Below are positions 61,971 to 64,000 of a stretch of DNA of 64,000 nucleotides, piece after piece (position 1 is the stretch's first letter; each line of letters begins with the position of its first letter). Source of the stretch: JABSSA01 sp039960995 (lineage in GTDB: Bacteria > Pseudomonadota > Alphaproteobacteria > Rhodobacterales > Rhodobacteraceae); assembly GCA_039960995.1 (NCBI GenBank), contig JBDVKF010000076.1, forward strand, positions 248,001-312,000, written 5' to 3'. The position numbers and the translations under genes were made by a program. Below the pieces are notes generated by a model. That model saw nothing but the letters and a program-made list of their open reading frames with translations. It did no database searches and was not told the origin of the DNA.

Positions 61971-62140
61971 TAAGGTGCGGCCGCTCTGTCAACTCTCCAC
62001 CTTATCCAAGGATGGACCTTACATGTGATCATTGGGCTTCGGATAAGACTGCAAAAAGCAAAGCCACGCGCAATATGAGGTGCGCATGGCTAAGATGCCA
62101 AGGTTTTTGAGTCACCGAAGACTGGGCTTCGGTCCTGACC

Positions 62141-62557
62141 TTACTCGGATTCGTGCACACCCGTCCGCATACGGCTGATGTGATCGTCCCATCCTTTGTC
62201 GAATGCCATGGCAAGACCAAACGCCTCAATTGTGTCTGGGATACCCGAGTGTTCAAGGCGCAAACGCGTGCCACCACTAACCGGTTCAAGCCACCATTTC
62301 ACATTGGTGACCAATTCGCCCATCGGCCCTGCGCAAAACGTCATCTCCAAATAATTTGGTTCCTCAGCCGACAAAACATCGCCCCAAAGAACCTTGTTAC
62401 CGCTGTCGACACCGAAAAGCTCATAAGGCGCATCAGCTTGCAAAGGGGTTTTTGGTTTGTGAAACCAAACCGCAAGTTTTTCGGGCTGCGTTAGCCAAGG
62501 CCAGACCTTTTCTGGCGGGACGTTTAGATAAATGGATTTACTGATCGTCAGCGTCAT
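62141..62557 (-). CDS. SRPBCC (AHSA1-type) domain protein
   Basis: A 138-residue single-domain START/Bet-v1-fold protein of the AHSA1 group: TISKSIYLNVPPEKVWPWLTQPEKLAVWF, then Y-L-E-M-T-F and TRLRLEHSGIPD, closing W-D-D-H-I-S-R-M. Such proteins bind hydrophobic ligands or act in stress responses; ligand unknown. It overlaps the ArsR gene by 20 bases, a common ArsR-SRPBCC pair. ATG 62557 is chosen over 62575 because homologues start at MTLTI. Confidence 0.88.
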   Translation of the reverse strand: MTLTISKSIYLNVPPEKVWPWLTQPEKLAVWFHKPKTPLQADAPYELFGVDSGNKVLWGDVLSAEEPNYLEMTFCAGPMGELVTNVKWWLEPVSGGTRLRLEHSGIPDTIEAFGLAMAFDKGWDDHISRMRTGVHESE

Positions 62558-62876
62558 GTTCGTTTTCCTGTTCAATTGCAGTTTTCAAAGCGTCGAGGCG
62601 ATTGTCCCAGAAGTGGTCAAAGAAGCTCAGCCAATCTCGAATGGGCGCAAACCCCATCGGGTCAACTTGAGTGACAACTTCACGACCCTTAGGGGTCATT
62701 GTGATCAGACCTCCGTCCGACAGTACGGTGAGGTGTTTCTTGACGGCGGCGCGGGTCATTTCGAATCCGGCAGCCACTTCGCCAATGGTCATGTTTCGAT
62801 GTGTGAGACGTTGCAAAATTTCGCGACGCGTGGGGTCCGCAAGGGCGCGAAACGCAGGCTGTTGAGGCGCCGTCAT
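62538..62876 (-). CDS. ArsR-family transcriptional regulator
   Basis: A 112-residue winged-helix protein with the ArsR core FRALADPTRREILQRL, HTH segment MTIGEVAAGFEMTRAAVKKHL, and wing GGLITMTPKGREVV; no metal-binding Cys, as usual in the SRPBCC-linked branch. It lies between the cupin gene (overlap four bases) and the SRPBCC gene (overlap 20 bases) and probably represses this three-gene operon via the inverted repeat at 63312. Confidence 0.92.
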   Translation of the reverse strand: MTAPQQPAFRALADPTRREILQRLTHRNMTIGEVAAGFEMTRAAVKKHLTVLSDGGLITMTPKGREVVTQVDPMGFAPIRDWLSFFDHFWDNRLDALKTAIEQENEHDADDQ

Positions 62877-63283
62877 GGTGTCACCGGGTTAAAATCAAAT
62901 GGACCATTTTGATATAATAGGGTGATGCACGGTGTGTCCGACACACATGAAGAAACATGGGCCAGTCCTGCGGGGATATGATAATATGCGCCGGGACCAA
63001 TCCTTTCGGCGTCTGCTCCCGATGGATGTGGGTGATGCGTCATGAGCCCAGATACCATCAACCCCATCATATCCGCCGTTTTGATATGGGGCGGGCTGAT
63101 CGTGCCTGAGGGCAAACGAACCATCGCGATGTAACTTCCAGCGAAACGGTCCCCATGCAGCGGTGCAAATGCAACGCCTTCCGGGGTTGTCTCCCAATCA
63201 AGATCAGTGTCTGGCGTCAACGTGATCGAGTTCGCCTGGGCCGACGTGGCGAACACCAGTGTCGCCAATATGGATAATCGCAT
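62873..63283 (-). CDS. Exported cupin-domain protein
   Basis: A 136-residue protein with signal peptide (1-18, RLSILATLVFATSAQA) and one cupin barrel: G-S-Y-I-A-M-V-R-L-P-S-G-T-I-S-P-P-H and G-P-G-A-Y-Y-H-I-P-A-G-L-A-H are the two cupin motifs, with His residues able to hold a metal. Similar to DUF4437-type periplasmic cupins. It is first in the cupin-ArsR-SRPBCC operon. ATG 63283 starts the signal peptide; the frame is open 20 codons further upstream across the operator. Confidence 0.85.
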   Translation of the reverse strand: MRLSILATLVFATSAQANSITLTPDTDLDWETTPEGVAFAPLHGDRFAGSYIAMVRLPSGTISPPHIKTADMMGLMVSGLMTHHPHPSGADAERIGPGAYYHIPAGLAHVSSCVSDTPCITLLYQNGPFDFNPVTP

Positions 63284-63311
63284 TGCATATCTCTCTATGT
63301 GAAGCCTATTG

Positions 63312-63343
63312 GTATCATTTAATATGATACTTTTGGGTATCAC
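63312..63343. promoter_or_regulatory. Inverted repeat operator for the cupin-arsR-SRPBCC operon
   Basis: GTATCAT (63312-63318) and ATGATAC (63324-63330) are perfect seven-base arms with spacer TTAAT, and a further half site GGTATCAC lies at 63336-63343. The site is 29-60 bases before the cupin ATG, in the expected place for the operon's ArsR repressor. It also lies between this operon and divergent mmcB. Confidence 0.65.
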
Positions 63344-63361
63344 GTCAAGTGCTTGCTAAAT

Positions 63362-63376
63362 GTTCATGATATGTTC
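63362..63376 (+). promoter_or_regulatory. SOS box (LexA site, alphaproteobacterial GTTC-N7-GTTC) upstream of mmcB
   Basis: GTTC-ATGATAT-GTTC matches the direct-repeat LexA operator GTTC-N7-GTTC known from Rhodobacter and Caulobacter. It lies 11 bases before the mmcB ATG, and mmcB is an SOS gene in Caulobacter. Confidence 0.82.
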
Positions 63377-63387
63377 ATGGTGATGCA

Positions 63388-63828
63388 ATGTTGACTGATA
63401 TGCAGCCCGGACAGGTTTTGGCACGCGGTGTGTCGCGCCACCTTGCAAGCTTAGGCTTTGCTTGCATTGAAGAATTTGTACCTGTACGCGGGTTGCGTGT
63501 GGATGTTATGGCGTTGGGGCCCAAAGGCGAAATTTGGGTGGTGGAATGCAAATCGGGTTTGCCGGATTTCCAAAGTGATGGGAAATGGCATAACTATTTG
63601 GAATGGTGTGATCGGTATTTTTGGGCTGTGGACGACTCTTTCCCAGTCGAGGTTTTGCCCGAACAAACCGGCCTGATTATTGCCGATGGATATGACGCCG
63701 AGGTGATCCGAATGTCACCCGAAGACAAGTTGGCGGGCGCAAGACGTAAAAAGCTGACACACAAGTTCGCAACACATGCCGCACGTCGATTGCAAAGCTA
63801 TCGAGATCCCGGAGCAGGGCTGGGATAG
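63388..63828 (+). CDS. mmcB: MmcB family DNA repair protein
   Basis: A 146-residue PD-(D/E)XK-like nuclease-fold protein: R-V-D-V-M-A-L-G-P-K-G-E-I-W-V-V-E-C-K holds the expected Asp, Glu, Lys triplet, with QSDGKWHNYLEWCDRYFWAV following. MmcB was described in Caulobacter as an SOS-regulated protein for mitomycin C resistance, probably in cross-link repair. A GTTC-N7-GTTC box lies just upstream. The ATG at 63388 could also be the Met four codons later; neither has a strong ribosome site. Confidence 0.92.
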   Translation: MLTDMQPGQVLARGVSRHLASLGFACIEEFVPVRGLRVDVMALGPKGEIWVVECKSGLPDFQSDGKWHNYLEWCDRYFWAVDDSFPVEVLPEQTGLIIADGYDAEVIRMSPEDKLAGARRKKLTHKFATHAARRLQSYRDPGAGLG

Positions 63829-63863
63829 CGCGGCAGGGCGAAGTTTAAGTGACCTACCAGTCC

Positions 63864-64000
63864 TTATTTCGCCATCTTTGCAGCGGTTTTTGCCGCTGCC
63901 AGAATTTCCTGTGCAATCTCTTCGGCTTCGTCAGGATCGAAATCCATCGGAATCTCAGTGCCCTGTGCCATGATGAAAAGCCGGACCATTCCTTGATCGG
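63864..64000 (-). CDS. DUF6324 family protein (start outside window)
   Basis: The frame enters from the right edge and ends at TAA 63866-63864. The visible 44 residues read MVRLFIMAQGTEIPMDFDPD, then EAEEIAQEILAAAKTAAKMAK. This is the conserved C-terminal half of the small roseobacter DUF6324 proteins. Function unknown. Start and upstream part are outside the window. Confidence 0.8.
   Translation of the reverse strand, partial: DQGMVRLFIMAQGTEIPMDFDPDEAEEIAQEILAAAKTAAKMAK

Noticed and set aside
1..64000. CRISPR arrays, insertion sequences, prophage, toxin-antitoxin or restriction systems
   Set aside because: No direct-repeat arrays, transposase, integrase or defence-type proteins were seen; the window is mainly core genome.

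Overview
The window looks like chromosomal DNA of a marine alphaproteobacterium of the Rhodobacterales (Roseobacter lineage). Evidence: an F1 ATP synthase operon (atpHAGDC) without the F0 genes, a GcrA cell-cycle regulator, an MmcB repair protein behind a GTTC-N7-GTTC SOS box, a DUF6324 fragment at the right edge, a PCu(A)C copper chaperone, and moderate GC with many ATGA/TAATG overlaps. No tRNA, rRNA, insertion sequence, prophage or CRISPR array was seen. This placement is inference from gene content.

Layout. 1-7.2 kb: 3' part of a coiled-coil/OmpA envelope protein, then an M23 peptidase with clpA, gloB and a methyltransferase. 7.8-12.7 kb: atpHAGDC, with hairpins before atpH and between atpD and atpC and a clear terminator. 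12.8-19.7 kb: a SnoaL-like gene broken by one TAG codon, an H-type lectin, a hemolysin-III membrane protein, a two-repeat small protein, a CDGSH Fe-S protein, rimO, an AsmA protein, and a divergent VOC/HxlR pair. 19.7-24.4 kb: phosphohexomutase, kdsA and two capsule-export genes (kpsE-like, kpsT) on the minus strand. 24.5-31.4 kb: nhaA, a ClpP paralogue, a permease/ArsR pair with palindromic operators, a uracil-DNA-glycosylase-like protein, an SseB protein, and a rhodanese/esterase pair. 31.4-37.4 kb: periplasmic glucan genes opgC-opgG-opgH and a TPR protein. 37.6-40.5 kb: an overlapping CoA-transferase/ThDP-enzyme pair of unknown substrate. 40.7-49.6 kb: gcrA, a DMT transporter, argD-argF-panE, hrpB, meaB, rpmB. 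49.6-52.7 kb: a copper pair, a CobB sirtuin, a low-molecular-weight phosphatase and a LysR regulator.

52.7-53.9 kb is AT-rich and carries only a GNAT gene; it precedes the compact run infA-maf-RNase E/G-yacG. 56-62 kb is a homoprotocatechuate meta-cleavage operon (hpaF, hpaE, hpaD, an aromatic amino acid decarboxylase, an FAH-family gene, hpaH) behind a 14-bp palindrome that looks like a MarR-type operator. The right end holds a cupin-ArsR-SRPBCC operon with its own inverted-repeat operator, divergent from SOS-controlled mmcB.

Most of the window is ordinary core genome. The most notable items are the single-nonsense SnoaL pseudogene, the SOS box at mmcB, the decarboxylase embedded in the hpa operon, the CoA-transferase/ThDP pair, four exact-length 28-residue repeats in the first protein, and RNA hairpins in the ATP synthase operon. 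I saw no convincing wholly new defence or mobile system.
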